From an uncultured Collinsella sp. (lineage in GTDB: Bacteria; Actinomycetota; Coriobacteriia; Coriobacteriales; Coriobacteriaceae), in assembly GCA_958438125.1 (NCBI GenBank), contig CAUBQN010000034.1, forward strand, positions 1 through 13,814: a DNA stretch of 13,814 bases, given 5' to 3'. Under the pieces are notes generated by a model. The model saw only the letters and a list, made by a program, of their open reading frames with translations, was not told the DNA's origin and did not search any database. The position numbers and the translations under genes were made by a program. Below are positions 6,100-12,877 of the stretch, piece after piece (the first letter of the stretch is position 1; the number at the start of each line of letters is the position of its first letter).

Positions 6100-6597
6100 T
6101 TAGTGGCGACCGTGGTGGCGGAGCTTGTCGATGGTGGAGTCGGTGCTGCGGCTGCGGGCGTCGGTGCTGCGGCTGCGGGCGTCGGTGCTGCGGCTGCGAG
6201 CTTCGGCTGTGGTTTGGCGCTGGCGGCGGTAATCGGTCATGCCTTGGATGATGGGCTTGCCAAAGCTCACGACATCATCGTTGTAGATGGCGGTTCGGGC
6301 TGCGAGGAGGCAGTCGGTAAAGTCCATATGGGTCTTGCCAAAGAGTTTGATGGCAAGGGCGACAACGGTGGGCTCGTCGACCATGACGTCATCGAGCAGC
6401 CTTCTCATGGCCGTAGCAATCTCAACGCGGGGAACCTTATAGACGTCGCGCAGCGTGACCACGACACGCGTGATGATTTCGGGGTAGACGCGAGCGGTGC
6501 GCGTGGCGATGACCTTGGCGGCGCGCGGGGACAGAACTTCGTCGTCGTCAAGCAGGTAGCGCAGGATGACGGTCTCGTCGATGATGGTGCTACTCAT
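6100..6597 (-). CDS. PIN-domain toxin-like protein (VapC-like) with repetitive C-terminal tail
   Basis: This 165-residue protein has an N-terminal PIN domain of about 118 residues: IIDETVILRYLLDDD at 5-19, a VYKVPR segment at 52-57, MDFTDCLLAAR at 91-101 and VVSFGKP at 109-115. PIN toxins are Mg-dependent RNases that use about four acidic residues. Asp7 and Asp95 are present, but compared from memory with the family the usual Glu before the VL..Y segment is Arg44 and the Asp of the final F-D-K motif is Gly113, so activity is questionable. Residues 133-154 are a serine/arginine-rich tail built of three ARSRSTD units from a 21-bp DNA repeat. The start overlaps the antitoxin gene by 8 bp (6590-6597), typical of a coupled toxin-antitoxin pair. 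Confidence 0.82.
   Translation of the reverse strand: MSSTIIDETVILRYLLDDDEVLSPRAAKVIATRTARVYPEIITRVVVTLRDVYKVPRVEIATAMRRLLDDVMVDEPTVVALAIKLFGKTHMDFTDCLLAARTAIYNDDVVSFGKPIIQGMTDYRRQRQTTAEARSRSTDARSRSTDARSRSTDSTIDKLRHHGRH
6139..6201. repeat. Three tandem 21-bp repeats in the toxin gene
   Basis: Units at 6139-6159, 6160-6180 and 6181-6201 are identical apart from one base in the last (unit begins GTCGGTGCTGCGGCTGCGG). The 21-bp length keeps the frame and encodes seven-residue ARSRSTD repeats on the minus strand, so copy-number change would lengthen or shorten the tail without breaking the gene. Confidence 0.97.
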
Positions 6598-6913
6598 GGA
6601 TATCTACTTCCTCGGGACCCAAAATCGAATCGTCGCTTTCTGTGGCAAGATACTCAATCCAGGCATTGCGCTCCTCGGAGCGGCGATTGGGGTCCCCATA
6701 GGCTTTGAGCGATCCATAGGCGGAGGTGCCGTCCTTTGAGCGCACAGCGACCGGCTGAAAGGGGAGCTTGCGCATCAAAATGCTCTGCGCGACAAAAAGG
6801 CGCACGGCCTCGGCGAGCGATGCGCCCATGGCGTCGTAGAGGCGCTCGGCATGCTGCTTGTCCTCTTCGCGAATGCGCACCTGCAGGATGGCTCGTTTTT
6901 GCGTCGATGACAT
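6590..6913 (-). CDS. RelB/DinJ-family antitoxin
   Basis: This is a 107-residue protein. Residues 1-50 fit the RelB/DinJ ribbon-helix-helix pattern: a strand ILQVRIREEDK, helix KQHAERLYDAMG, then ASLAEAVRLFVAQSI and the closing LPFQPV. The acidic C-terminus (SDDSILGPEEVDIHE) would be the toxin-binding part. The family neutralises its toxin and represses its own operon. The ATG whose first base is 6913 follows a strong GGGGG site; the longer frame to 6961 lacks one. The downstream gene is a PIN protein rather than the RelE/YafQ toxin usual for this antitoxin family. The stop lies within the toxin start region. Confidence 0.87.
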   Translation of the reverse strand: MSSTQKRAILQVRIREEDKQHAERLYDAMGASLAEAVRLFVAQSILMRKLPFQPVAVRSKDGTSAYGSLKAYGDPNRRSEERNAWIEYLATESDDSILGPEEVDIHE

Positions 6914-6979
6914 CACTGGCCCCCTTAATGAGCATGCAATATGAATGGTCAAATACAGCATTAGCTGATAATAACCAAT

Positions 6980-7007
6980 CTTATAACCACTACTTTATTG
7001 TACTCAA
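6980..7007 (-). promoter_or_regulatory. Candidate promoter of the toxin-antitoxin operon
   Basis: Read on the minus strand, TTGAGT (7007-7002) and TATAAG (6985-6980) are spaced by 16 bp, 67 bp upstream of the antitoxin start. Two 9-base direct repeats TTAATGAGC (6925-6933 and 7009-7017) flank it and could be operator half-sites for the ribbon-helix-helix antitoxin. Both are predictions from pattern only. Confidence 0.35.
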
Positions 7008-7137
7008 GTTAATGAGCGCGAAATTTATCACAAACGTATTACGTCCTTTATAAACGAGCGTGAAATCTCCCTTGGATGTACGCATGTAATACACTCACCT
7101 TTATAGCTTCTAGAGAATAATTCCAACCTGCCAAAAC

Positions 7138-7163
7138 CCCTGCAATACACCCGTATTGCAGGG
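7138..7163. repeat. Perfect 11-bp hairpin upstream of the formate dehydrogenase operon
   Basis: CCCTGCAATAC (7138-7148) pairs with GTATTGCAGGG (7153-7163) around a 4-base ACCC loop. No T-run follows on the plus strand. On the minus strand GGTTTTGG follows, so it might weakly end minus-strand transcription, or it may be a protein-binding palindrome or leader structure. Confidence 0.75.
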
Positions 7164-7340
7164 CCTATGCTCAAGTTTGCCCCCTGCAACTGCGTATATT
7201 CAACCTGTATACCGTTGGAGAAATTCTACCGAGTGCCTGTTTCGCCGCATGCATTCGATACGCCGACGCCAGGCCACGGGCGGCTTGGGGCAACGTCGAC
7301 AGGGTCTCTCCGGCATGGGATTCAGGAGGGAGTGAACAAC

Positions 7341-7859
7341 ATGGGCAATAAACGAGTCGTAGCCGATTCCTCGCGCTGCATTGGGTGCCAAACCTGTATG
7401 GCGGCGTGCATCGAGGCACACGATATCCCCGGCAACATCGCCGCGCCGCGCCTGCGCGTGACGCGTACGTATGAGATCTCCGCACCGGTGGCTTGCCATC
7501 ACTGCGAGGATGCCCCGTGCGCCAAGGCCTGCCCTACGGGCGCCTTGTTCTTTGATCCAAAGAACCATCGCATCGGCGTCAACGAGGACAACTGCATCGG
7601 CTGTAAGAGCTGCGTCATGGCCTGCCCCTTTGGCGCCGTGAGCGTGGCGACTACGCAGGTCCCCGTCTTGATGGGCGACGTGCGCGTGGGTTCGCAGACA
7701 AAGAGCTTCGTGCTCAAGTGCGACCTGTGCGTGGACCGTCCCGGCGGCCCGGCGTGTGCCGAGGCTTGTCCGACCAAGGGCCTCACCCTGGTAGACGAGG
7801 AGCGCCTGGCGGAGCTGACTGCCGAGCGTGCCCGCGCCACCATCGAAAACGAGGCGTAA
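7341..7859 (+). CDS. hydN: HydN-like four-cluster [4Fe-4S] ferredoxin, formate dehydrogenase electron transfer subunit
   Basis: This 172-residue cytoplasmic iron-sulfur protein has sixteen cysteines in four sets: C13-C16-C19-C23, C52-C55-C60-C64, C85-C88-C91-C95 and C127-C130-C139-C143. This is the pattern of the HydN/HycB/HyfA family, which carries electrons between formate dehydrogenase H and partner hydrogenase. The ATG at 7341 has an AGGAGGG ribosome site 10 bp upstream; the frame continues to 7167 but the extension is not ferredoxin-like and lies in the regulatory region. It is the first gene of the operon, 76 bp before fdhF, as hydN pairs with fdhF in other bacteria. The symbol rests on family and context; it could equally be called an HycB homologue. 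Confidence 0.88.
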   Translation: MGNKRVVADSSRCIGCQTCMAACIEAHDIPGNIAAPRLRVTRTYEISAPVACHHCEDAPCAKACPTGALFFDPKNHRIGVNEDNCIGCKSCVMACPFGAVSVATTQVPVLMGDVRVGSQTKSFVLKCDLCVDRPGGPACAEACPTKGLTLVDEERLAELTAERARATIENEA

Positions 7860-7935
7860 GCGGACGGCCAAACAGGCCCAATGATTGTCAAATAAGAACC
7901 GAGTATTCGGTAGCAGAAAAAGGAAGGAGGGTGTC

Positions 7936-10158
7936 ATGGAGAAGCATAAAGTGATCTGCCCGTACTGCGGCGCCGGTTGCCAGTTTAACCTCCTGGTCCA
8001 AAACGGCCAGGTCGTGGGTACCGAACCGCTCAACGGCATCACCAACCAGAGCGAGCTGTGCCTTAAGGGCATGAGCGGCTACGACTTCATCAACGACACC
8101 AAGATCTTGACTCCTCGCGTACTGCACCCGATGATCCGCCGCACCAAGGGCGCGGATCTTGAGCGCGTAAGCTGGGACGAGGCACTGGATTTCACCGCAT
8201 CTAAGATGCAGGCCATAATTGACGAATATGGTCCTAACGCTGTCATGACCACTGGCTCTTCGCGAGGCGGCGGCAATGAGGCGAACTACGTCATGCAGAA
8301 GTTTACGCGTGCGTGCATCGGCACCCACAGCGTGGACAACTGCGCCCGTACTTGACACGGCCCTACTGTCCTCGGTCTGATGGACACGGTTGGTTCAGGT
8401 TGCATGTCATGCTCCATCCCCGGTATGGAGGATGCGGGCTGCATTTTCCTCTTCGGCTATAACCCTGCCGATTCGCACCCCATCGTCGCAAGGCGTATCG
8501 TGCGAGCCAAAGAAAAGGGTTGCAAGATCATCGTCGCCGACCCGCGCCATATCGAAACCGCGCGTATCGCCGATCTCTACCTTCCGATCAAGAACGGTTG
8601 CAACGTTGCGTTCCTCAACGCCTTTGCCAACTGTCTGGTCAACGATGGCCTCTACGACAAGGAATTCGTCGCCGAGCACACGAACGGCTTTGACGAGTGG
8701 TGGGAGACCATCAAGAACTACACTCCCGAATCTGTACAGGACATCACGGGTGTCGAGCCCGCGTTGATCCACCAAGCTGCCGAGATGTACGCCACGGCGA
8801 AGCCCTCTGCCATCATTGGCTGGGGCATGGGCGTATGCCAGCAGAAGCAGAACCTGAAGACGGTGCACACCATCGCCTCCATCGCCTGCGTTGCCGGCCA
8901 GATCGGCAAACCCAATTCCGGCCTCGCGCCCGTGCGCGGTCAGAACAACGTCCAGGGCTCCTGCGATATGGGCATGCTGCCCAACCTGTACCCTGGCTAC
9001 CAGAAAGTCACCGACCCGGCTGTGCGTGCCAAGTTTGCCAAGGCTTGGGGCGTGCCCGAGGAAAAGCTCCCGCTCGAGGAGGGCTACAAGCTCACCGACC
9101 TGGGCCACCTGGTCGACGAGGGCAAGGTGCACTGCTTCTACAACTACGGTGAGGACCCGGTGCAGACCGAGCCCGATTCGGCCGGTATGCGCAAGACGCT
9201 CTCCGAGCTGGATCTGTTCATCTGCCAGGACATCTTTATGACGCAGACGACTATGCTCGCCGACGTCATCCTGCCTGCCACCTCTTGGGGCGAGCACGAG
9301 GGTGTCTTTACCGCGTCTGACCGTAGCTTCCAGCACTTTGACGCGGCCGTTCCGCCCAAGGGCGAGTGCCGCCACGACTGGGAGATCTTCGCGGACCTGT
9401 CTACGCGTATGGGCTACCCCATGCACTATGACAACACCGAGCAGATCTGGAACGAGTGCATTAGCCTGTGCCCCAACTTTGTGGGCGCGACTTACGAGAA
9501 GATGGCTCCCGAGGGCGGTTACGCCCAGTGGCCGGTCAAGAGCACTGATGTGAACGACCACGGTACGCCCGACATGTTCGCTGGTGGCAAGTTCACCACC
9601 AAGGACGGCCGCGCCAACCTGATGGCGCACGACTGGGAGGCGCCCTCCGAGCTTCCCGATGATGAGTACCCGCTCATCCTGTGCACCGTCCGCGAGGTCG
9701 GCCACTACAGCTGCCGCTCGATGACCGGTAACTGCAAGACGCTGGCGCTGCTCGCCGACGAGCCCGGTTTTGTCCGTATGAATCCCGCGGACGCCCAGGC
9801 GCGCGGCATCAAGAACGGCGACATCGTCTCGATCCACAGCCGCCGCGGCCAGGTATACAGCCGCGCCGACGTGAGCGACCGTATCAACAAGGGCACGGTC
9901 TACATGACCTACCAGTGGTGGATCGGCAAGTGCAACGAGCTGACCATGCACAAGGTCGACCCGGTCTCGCATACGCCCGAGGACAAGTTCTCCGCCTGCC
10001 AGGTCGACGCTATCGCCGACCAGGTCTGGGCCGAGGGCGAGGTGGAGCGTCAGTACACCGAGCTCAAGCAGGCTCTGGTTGACGCCGCCGCTCCTCAGGA
10101 CGTTGAGCCCGGCGCCGCCAAGTTCGACGACGAGGCACACGTGAATCAAATCGTGTAG
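7936..10158 (+). CDS. fdhF: Formate dehydrogenase H, catalytic subunit, selenocysteine-containing (TGA at 8353-8355 read as Sec140)
   Basis: This enzyme oxidises formate to CO2 in the formate hydrogenlyase complex. It is a 740-residue molybdopterin oxidoreductase; E. coli FdhF has 715. Cys8, Cys11, Cys15 and Cys42 (CPYCGAGC ... LCLKG) bind one [4Fe-4S] cluster, and Lys44 follows as in E. coli. The in-frame TGA is codon 140, exactly the Sec position of E. coli FdhF, followed by His141 and GPTVLG. The frame then stays open for 600 codons with family motifs such as FGYNPADSHPIVARR and APVRGQNNVQGSCDMG. The ATG at 7936 has AAGGAGG just upstream; the TTG at 7885 is rejected. Automated callers will probably split it into 7936-8355 and about 8380-10158. 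It is followed by an attenuator-like hairpin and hyfA. Confidence 0.96.
8353..8390 (+). promoter_or_regulatory. fdhF: Sec codon (TGA 8353-8355) and bacterial SECIS hairpin
   Basis: Eleven bases after the TGA a hairpin begins: TGTCC + TC (8367-8373) pairs with GA + GGACA (8379-8380 and 8382-8386) with one bulged T at 8381, closing a GGTCT apical loop (8374-8378). The spacing, bulged T and GGTCT loop match the E. coli fdhF SECIS recognised by SelB, and the first bases after the TGA (CACGGCCC) are the same as I recall for E. coli fdhF. It lies within the coding sequence. Confidence 0.92.
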
Positions 10159-10179
10159 TCCCGTTCTCGTTGGCTTTTT

Positions 10180-10222
10180 GGGCCGGGCGTCCCGTACGTT
10201 CGGGAGCCCGGCCCGTTATTTT
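10180..10222 (+). terminator. Strong hairpin between fdhF and hyfA (partial terminator or attenuator)
   Basis: GGGCCGGGC (10180-10188) pairs with GCCCGGCCC (10206-10214), and inside it TCCCG (10190-10194) pairs with CGGGA (10201-10205) around a 6-base loop; GTTATTTT follows. That gives 14 GC-rich pairs with one bulge. Because hyfA begins 15 bp later in the same direction, it may lower or stabilise segments of the message rather than end it completely. Confidence 0.75.
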
Positions 10223-10236
10223 GAAAGGAAGTGGGG

Positions 10237-10854
10237 ATGAACCGCTTCATCGACATCAACCCGGAGAGGTGCATCGGCTGCGGAACATGCCAGTCCGCCT
10301 GTGCCGACGCCCACCGGATGCAGGGTCTTCAGGATACGCCGCGCCTGGCGCTCGTGAAGACCGGCGGTATTTCGGCCGCCCTTGCCTGCCACCATTGCGA
10401 GGGTGCCCCCTGCGCCGAGGTTTGCCCGGTGAATGCCATCGAGCACGATGGCGATCGCATCCACGTCAAGGAGCAGGAGTGCATCGGGTGCAGGCTGTGC
10501 GCCATCGCGTGCCCCTTCGGAGCCATCCATCCCGATGGCACGTCTATCGCCGGTGTCGCAGGCATGTGCGACCCGACGCCTTCGTATCCTAAGTCCCTGA
10601 GCAGCCTGCTTACGTGGGCTCCCGGCCAGTACACCTGCGCTGTCAAGTGCGACCTGTGCGCCTTCGATCCGGACGGCCCGCATTGTGTGGCGGCGTGCCC
10701 CACCAAGGCGCTGACCGTCATGGGCGGCGCGGCCGATCGCGAGCTCGACGAGGCCAAGCGCCTGCGCTCGATCGAAAACGGTCCGGTCGTCGACGTTACC
10801 GCTGTGGCCCAGGGCCTGTCCGAGAAAGCAGAAGGGAGCGTAAACAATGGATAG
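10237..10854 (+). CDS. hyfA: HyfA/HycB-like four-cluster [4Fe-4S] subunit of the formate hydrogenlyase
   Basis: This 205-residue protein has the same length as E. coli HyfA as I recall it. Four cysteine sets are visible: C12-C15-C18-C22, C51-C54-C59-C63, C82-C85-C88-C92 and C138-C141-C150-C154. It is a second, distinct ferredoxin subunit beside the HydN-like one and probably links FdhF to the hydrogenase arm. The ATG at 10237 follows GAAAGGAAGTGGGG. Its last codons overlap the hyfB start by 8 bp (10847-10854), a sign of translational coupling. The insert at about residues 97-133 before the last cysteine set is longer than in the HydN-like protein. HycB is an alternative name. Confidence 0.87.
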   Translation: MNRFIDINPERCIGCGTCQSACADAHRMQGLQDTPRLALVKTGGISAALACHHCEGAPCAEVCPVNAIEHDGDRIHVKEQECIGCRLCAIACPFGAIHPDGTSIAGVAGMCDPTPSYPKSLSSLLTWAPGQYTCAVKCDLCAFDPDGPHCVAACPTKALTVMGGAADRELDEAKRLRSIENGPVVDVTAVAQGLSEKAEGSVNNG

Positions 10855-12865
10855 CATGACGCTGCTTATCGCATCGCTTGCCGTCTCGTGCATCGGTGCG
10901 CTCGCCTCGGTTCTGCTGATCAAGGCCGATAACGCCGCCAAGACCGCCGGCTGCCTTATCGGCGCCGTCGCCGCGGTGCTTTCGTTTGTGGCCGGTATCC
11001 AGGCCGTGCTGGGCGATGTCACGTCGGTCGACACCATCGTGTTTTTCCCGTTTGCCCATTTCCAGCTGCTGCTCAATCAGCTGTCCGGCCTGTTCGTGGC
11101 ACTCATCTCGGTGCTCGCGTTTGCCGGTTCGATCTACGGCCTCAACTACTTTGATGAGTACCCGGGCAAAAAGGGCCGCGCCGGCTTCTTCTTTAACACC
11201 TTCGTGGCGTCCATGATGCTCGTCATCACCGCCGACAACGTGTTTTGGTTCCTGGTCGCCTTTGAGCTCATGTCGCTGACCTCGTACTTCCTGGTCGTGA
11301 TCGAGGAGAACGAGAACTCCATCCACGGCGGTTGGCTCTACTTTGTGATCGCGCATGTGGGCTTTGTGCTCATCATGGCGAGCTTCCTCACCATGACCAA
11401 CTTCGCCGGTGGCTCGTTTGCCTTTGCGGATTTCCGCGCCACGCAGTTTAGCCCCGCGGTCGCATCCGTGTGCTTCGTGCTCGCCTTCTTTGGCTTTGGC
11501 GCCAAGGCCGGTATCATCCCGCTGCACGGCTGGCTGCCCAAGGCACATCCCGAGGCGCCGTCCAACGTGTCGGCCCTCATGTCCGGCGGCATGATCAAGA
11601 TCGGTATCTTCGGTATCCTCAAGGTTGGCCTCGATCTGCTCTCCGCCTCGGGCGTTCAGGTCTGGTGGGGCCTTATGGTCATGGTCTTCGGTGCGATCTC
11701 GTCTGTCCTCGGCGTGGCCTTCGCCCTGCAGGAGCATGACATCAAGCGCCTGCTGGCCTATCACTCCGTCGAGAACATCGGCATCATTCTGCTCGGCGTC
11801 GGCGCTTCCATGGCCGCCATGGCGCTCAACTCTGTCGGCATCGCCGTCCTGGCTCTGATGGCCGCCCTCTACCACACGTTTAACCACGCGATGTTTAAGG
11901 GCGAGCTGTTCTTGGGCGCCGGTGCGCTGCTGTACTCCACGGGTACGCGCAATATGGAGAAGATGGGCGGCCTGTTCCGTCGTATGCCGGCAACGGCCAT
12001 CTGCTTCCTCGTTGGCGCGCTTGCCATCTCGGCCATCCCGCCCTTCAACGGCTTTGTGTCCGAGTGGTTTACCTACCAGTCGCTGTTTAACGCCGCCATG
12101 CAGGGCGACAAGGCCGTTATGATCGTGGCCGTGTTCGCTGCCGTCGCGCTTGCCATTACCGGCGCGCTGGCTGTCACGTGCTTCGTCAAGGCCTATGGCG
12201 TCTCCTTTGCCTCCGCGCCCCGCTCCGAGGCCGCGGCCAATGCCAAGGAGGTTCCCGCCCCCATGGTGTTTGCGCAGGGCCTGCTCGCGGCCATCTGCGT
12301 CGTGCTGGGCATTGGCGCTCCCGTGATCGCTCCCGTGCTGGTCGATGTCGCCGCGTCCGTGCTGCATCCGTACGGTGGCGTGTTTGCCGCCGAGGGCATG
12401 GAGCTCATGAACCAGTACTCCGGCGCTGCCACCTCCACGCCCGCGATCGCCATTGCGCTCGTGGTGCTCGTCGGCCTTGCCTGCGGTTATCGCAAGCTCA
12501 AGACCGTCGGCAAGGTGCAGAAGTCCCAGCCGTGGGCATGCGGCTATGCTCCCAACGAGCATATGCCCGTCGTGGCCACGACCTTTGCCTCCGAGGTGTC
12601 CTGGTTTATGCAGCCGCTCTACACGCTGCGCGACCGCTGCACGGCCGTCTGCTGGTCCATCGCGCACTTCTTCCAGAAGCTCACCGGTGTGGCCGAGGCT
12701 GTGGAGCCCGTACCCGACAAGGTTCTCGTCGATGCCCCGCATAAGGGTGTCGAGAAGCTCGCCGACCTCGCGACTAAGCTCGAGGGCGGCAACTACAGCA
12801 TCTATATCTGCTACATCGTCGCGGCACTCGTGGTGTTCCTCGTGCTCGCCGTGCAAATGGGTTAA
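10847..12865 (+). CDS. hyfB: Hydrogenase-4 membrane subunit HyfB (NuoL/N, Mrp-antiporter family)
   Basis: This very hydrophobic protein has 672 residues, matching the E. coli HyfB length as I recall it (HycC is shorter). It belongs to the proton-translocating antiporter-like family. Residues thought to form the proton path in the family are present: Glu140 in AFELMS, Lys220 in GFGAKAGIIPLHGWLPKAHPE and Lys251 in SGGMIKIGIFG. LLAYHSVENIG and TFNHAMFKGELFLGAGA follow in the second half. A more polar segment near the C-terminus precedes a last membrane helix. It anchors the hydrogenase in the membrane and may couple H2 evolution to ion movement; energy conservation here is inference. The ATG at 10847 overlaps the hyfA stop. 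Confidence 0.93.
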   Translation: MDSMTLLIASLAVSCIGALASVLLIKADNAAKTAGCLIGAVAAVLSFVAGIQAVLGDVTSVDTIVFFPFAHFQLLLNQLSGLFVALISVLAFAGSIYGLNYFDEYPGKKGRAGFFFNTFVASMMLVITADNVFWFLVAFELMSLTSYFLVVIEENENSIHGGWLYFVIAHVGFVLIMASFLTMTNFAGGSFAFADFRATQFSPAVASVCFVLAFFGFGAKAGIIPLHGWLPKAHPEAPSNVSALMSGGMIKIGIFGILKVGLDLLSASGVQVWWGLMVMVFGAISSVLGVAFALQEHDIKRLLAYHSVENIGIILLGVGASMAAMALNSVGIAVLALMAALYHTFNHAMFKGELFLGAGALLYSTGTRNMEKMGGLFRRMPATAICFLVGALAISAIPPFNGFVSEWFTYQSLFNAAMQGDKAVMIVAVFAAVALAITGALAVTCFVKAYGVSFASAPRSEAAANAKEVPAPMVFAQGLLAAICVVLGIGAPVIAPVLVDVAASVLHPYGGVFAAEGMELMNQYSGAATSTPAIAIALVVLVGLACGYRKLKTVGKVQKSQPWACGYAPNEHMPVVATTFASEVSWFMQPLYTLRDRCTAVCWSIAHFFQKLTGVAEAVEPVPDKVLVDAPHKGVEKLADLATKLEGGNYSIYICYIVAALVVFLVLAVQMG

Positions 12866-12877
12866 GGAGGGGAGAGC

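Larger units (their letters stand above)
6914..7340. other. AT-rich divergent intergenic region between the toxin-antitoxin and formate hydrogenlyase operons
   Basis: These 427 bp hold no supportable gene. The left part is strikingly AT-rich against the GC-rich genes on both sides. It contains the toxin-antitoxin promoter candidate, recurring GTATTAC / GYAATAC motifs (7036-7042, 7086-7092, 7142-7148, 7153-7159), a perfect hairpin at 7138-7163, and a GTATA...TATAC inverted pair at 7194-7198 and 7208-7212. The promoter of the formate dehydrogenase operon should lie here, but I cannot place it confidently; TATATT at 7195-7200 and TATACC at 7208-7213 are the best -10-like boxes. From about 7225 to 7320 I see nothing nameable. 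Confidence 0.6.

Noticed and set aside
6103..6708. 201-codon plus-strand open frame with GVGAAAA repeats
   Set aside because: It is the reverse reading of the toxin gene and its 21-bp repeats; the minus-strand genes have family motifs, ribosome sites and coupled overlap.
7177..7213. Confident sigma-70 or sigma-54 promoter for the formate dehydrogenase operon
   Set aside because: The -10-like boxes here lack a matching -35 at proper spacing and there is no GG/GC -24/-12 pair, so no promoter was called.
8353..8355. Nonsense mutation or pseudogene in fdhF
   Set aside because: The TGA is at the exact Sec position, followed by a SECIS hairpin, in a genome with selD; the frame continues intact.
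8407..10149. 580-codon minus-strand open frame opposite fdhF
   Set aside because: No family resemblance; low-complexity Val/Leu/Gly/Asp composition typical of the complement of a high-GC gene.
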